Positions 32,454-33,738 of a DNA stretch of 33,738 nt are shown here, piece after piece. This stretch comes from an uncultured Faecalibacterium sp. Lineage in GTDB: Bacteria; Bacillota; Clostridia; Oscillospirales; Ruminococcaceae. The stretch lies in NCBI GenBank assembly GCA_900765105.1, contig CAAFQM010000004.1, forward strand, positions 1 to 33,738, written 5' to 3'. Below the pieces are notes generated by a model. It searched no databases and had not been told where the DNA came from. It saw only the letters and a program-made list of their open reading frames with translations. How positions within the stretch are numbered: position 1 is the stretch's first letter; every line of letters begins with the position of its first letter. Made by a program: the position numbers and the translations under genes.

Positions 32454-33320
32454 ATGGAACTTCGCCGCACGCCGGAGGGCTTTGCCCTTTACAAGGAAAA
32501 GACACAGATCGGGTCCTGCACCCTGCAGCCCGCGCCGCAGGGTGCTGCCCTCACCGCCCTGTTCATCGAGCCGCAGTGGCGGCGCAAGGGCTACGGTTCT
32601 TATCTGCTAAAAGAAGTATTGCGTGCCTTTGCCGGATATGACCGGGAAAAAGCCACCGTGTTCACGGCTCCGCTGCCAGGCGATGCCGGAGAGACTGCAT
32701 TCTGGGCAAAGTTCGGCTTTGCGCCGGAAAGCGGGCAGCTGGTGCGCCGCCGCACCCCGGACCTGACCGCCGTGAAGTTCATTCAGGATTTTCTGGCCGC
32801 GCGGCTGGTGTCGCCCCGGCTGTGCATCGACGCTACCTGCGGCAACGGCGGCGACACGGCCTTTCTGTGCGGCATCACCGCCCCGGAAGGCAAGGTTCTG
32901 GGCTTTGACATCCAGCCCGAAGCCATCGCCTCCACCCGGAAGCATCTGGAAGAAAAGGGCATCCCCGCCGGGCAGTACGAGCTGCACTGCGACAGCCACG
33001 CAAACCTTTTGCAGTATGTGCAGCCCGGCACGGCGGATGCCGTGATGTTCAACTTCGGCTGGCTGCCGGGGGCCGACCACTCGGTGTTCTCCACAGCGGA
33101 CAGCAGCATCCCGGCACTGCAGGCCGCCCTGCAGGTGGTGCGCCCCGGCGGCGCTGTGACCGCTATCCTCTACAGCGGGCAGGTGATCGGCTCGGGCGAG
33201 AAGCAGACCGTGCTGGAATTTCTCCGTGCACTTCCGCTGAAAGATTTCACCGTTCTGGTGTGTGATTTTGCCAACTGGGCCGAAACTGCGCCCCTGCCCT
33301 GCATCATCCTGAAAAAATAA
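32454..33320 (+). CDS. GNAT acetyltransferase - MnmM-like tRNA methyltransferase fusion
   Basis: A 288-residue two-domain protein. Residues 1-100 are a small GNAT fold: LFIEPQWRRKGYGSYLL carries the acetyl-CoA loop R-R-K-G-Y-G at 43-48, and TAFWAKFGF is the usual end motif. Residues 106-288 match YtqB/MnmM methyltransferases: CIDATCGNGGDTAFL (about 124-138) for SAM, VLGFDIQPEAI, FNFGWLPG at 199-206 and a late PGGAVTAILYSG. MnmM methylates 5-aminomethyl-uridine derivatives at the wobble base of tRNA in Gram-positive bacteria. The acetyltransferase partner has no known part in that reaction. AGGAGGAG lies before the ATG. It has its own promoter. Confidence 0.85.
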   Translation: MELRRTPEGFALYKEKTQIGSCTLQPAPQGAALTALFIEPQWRRKGYGSYLLKEVLRAFAGYDREKATVFTAPLPGDAGETAFWAKFGFAPESGQLVRRRTPDLTAVKFIQDFLAARLVSPRLCIDATCGNGGDTAFLCGITAPEGKVLGFDIQPEAIASTRKHLEEKGIPAGQYELHCDSHANLLQYVQPGTADAVMFNFGWLPGADHSVFSTADSSIPALQAALQVVRPGGAVTAILYSGQVIGSGEKQTVLEFLRALPLKDFTVLVCDFANWAETAPLPCIILKK

Positions 33321-33329
33321 CGAAAACTC

Positions 33330-33358
33330 TTGCATTATGACGCATTTTCGGATAGAAT
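33330..33358 (+). promoter_or_regulatory. Promoter ahead of repeat copy C and prfC
   Basis: TTGCAT, a 17-base spacer and TAGAAT. If used, the transcript has a leader of about 285 bases before prfC that includes all of repeat copy C. Confidence 0.55.
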
Positions 33359-33384
33359 AAGATGCGTATGTGTAAAAAGACGGC

Positions 33385-33569
33385 CTCGCCCTCTCCGTCT
33401 TTGCTTCGCAAATCCACCTCGTTCCCCTTTCTGTCGCTTACGCGACATCTTCCCCCGACCGGGGGAAGTCTGTCAAAGGGAGAGGCCTTGGCAAAAAGAT
33501 GCACTTTGCGTGGACTGCCAAGGGCTCCCACTTTGGGGGAGCTGGCGCGTTAGCGCCTGAGAGGGCGAG
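33385..33569 (-). repeat. Hairpin-rich repeat element, copy C (inverted, enlarged)
   Basis: 185 bp bounded by CTCGCCCTCTC / GAGAGGGCGAG. Read on the minus strand it follows copies A and B (CAGCTCCCCCAAAG, CCCTTGGCAGTCCACGC, TTGCCAAGGCCTCTCCC), then departs into extra sequence with stems CTTCCCCC/GGGGGAAG and TGTCGC/GCGACA before the common end. It fills most of the 331-base gap before prfC. Confidence 0.82.
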
Positions 33570-33651
33570 CCCGGCAAAGTCCAACCGGACATACTGAATG
33601 CAAAAATTCACTTCCTGCTCCACGGCAGGTTTATCAGGAGATCTACAACTT

Positions 33652-33738
33652 ATGACAAATCGTGAAGAAATCGAGCGCCGCCGGACGTTTGCGATCATCA
33701 GCCATCCCGACGCCGGTAAGACCACTCTGACCGAAAAG
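33652..33738 (+). CDS. prfC: Peptide chain release factor 3, N-terminal fragment (3' end outside window)
   Basis: Only the first 29 codons are in the window. EEIERRRTFAIISHPDAGKT is the typical start of RF3, including the GTP-binding P-loop HPDAGKT. RF3 is a GTPase that recycles release factors RF1 and RF2 from the ribosome. AGGAG lies about ten bases upstream of ATG 33652. The motif distinguishes it from EF-G and tetracycline-resistance relatives, though so short a piece leaves some doubt. Confidence 0.85.
   Translation, partial: MTNREEIERRRTFAIISHPDAGKTTLTEK

Noticed and set aside
33385..33569. Small open frames of 60-76 codons in repeat copy C
   Set aside because: They are created by the inverted repeats, occur on both strands and have no ribosome site.

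Overview
The window is a GC-rich, densely coded stretch of a Gram-positive anaerobe's chromosome. Strong AGGAGG-type ribosome sites, a beta-glucoside PTS with a BglG/LicT antiterminator, an aroE-aroK fusion, a YtqB/MnmM-like methyltransferase and many short hairpin repeats all fit a gut Oscillospirales bacterium (Faecalibacterium/Gemmiger/Subdoligranulum-like). This placement is an inference from gene style, not from a marker gene. There is no rRNA, tRNA, CRISPR array or complete insertion sequence.

Layout. 1-760: the C-terminal end of a large serine recombinase, its terminator and a direct repeat, probably the edge of a mobile element. 898-3826 (minus): a phosphoribosyltransferase-like protein with degenerate PRPP loop and a leader terminator, two Tat-type lipoproteins, and an XRE regulator. 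The XRE gene is divergent from 4125-6593, a Ser/Thr kinase with a BspA-like leucine-rich ectodomain. 6697-10023: a histidine phosphatase, a third Tat-exported protein, a LysR regulator and a TraX-family membrane protein.

10197-19868 is an aromatic amino acid supercluster on the plus strand: pheA, aroB, aroC, aroE-aroK fusion, aroQ-like, (repeat element plus a DUF559 gene), DAHP synthase, aroA, tyrA and a WYL regulator. It covers all seven shikimate steps plus the branches to phenylpyruvate and 4-hydroxyphenylpyruvate. The aroQ-like protein lacks residues normally needed for catalysis.

20079-24210: a two-AAA-domain ATPase divergent from a type I pullulanase. 24274-30729 (minus): a beta-glucoside locus read as licT, bglP (PTS EIIBC with an extra cysteine-less EIIB-like domain in front), bglA, then a Tat-exported carboxylesterase. 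RAT-like antiterminator sites lie before licT and before bglP, like the two switches of the E. coli bgl operon. 30875-32260: an HtrA-type protease. 32454-33320: a GNAT-MnmM-like fusion. 33652 to the end: the start of prfC.

Three copies of a hairpin-rich repeat (137-185 bp) with CTCGCCCTCTC terminal inverted repeats lie between genes: beside the DUF559 gene inside the aro cluster, between two convergent genes, and in the leader of prfC.
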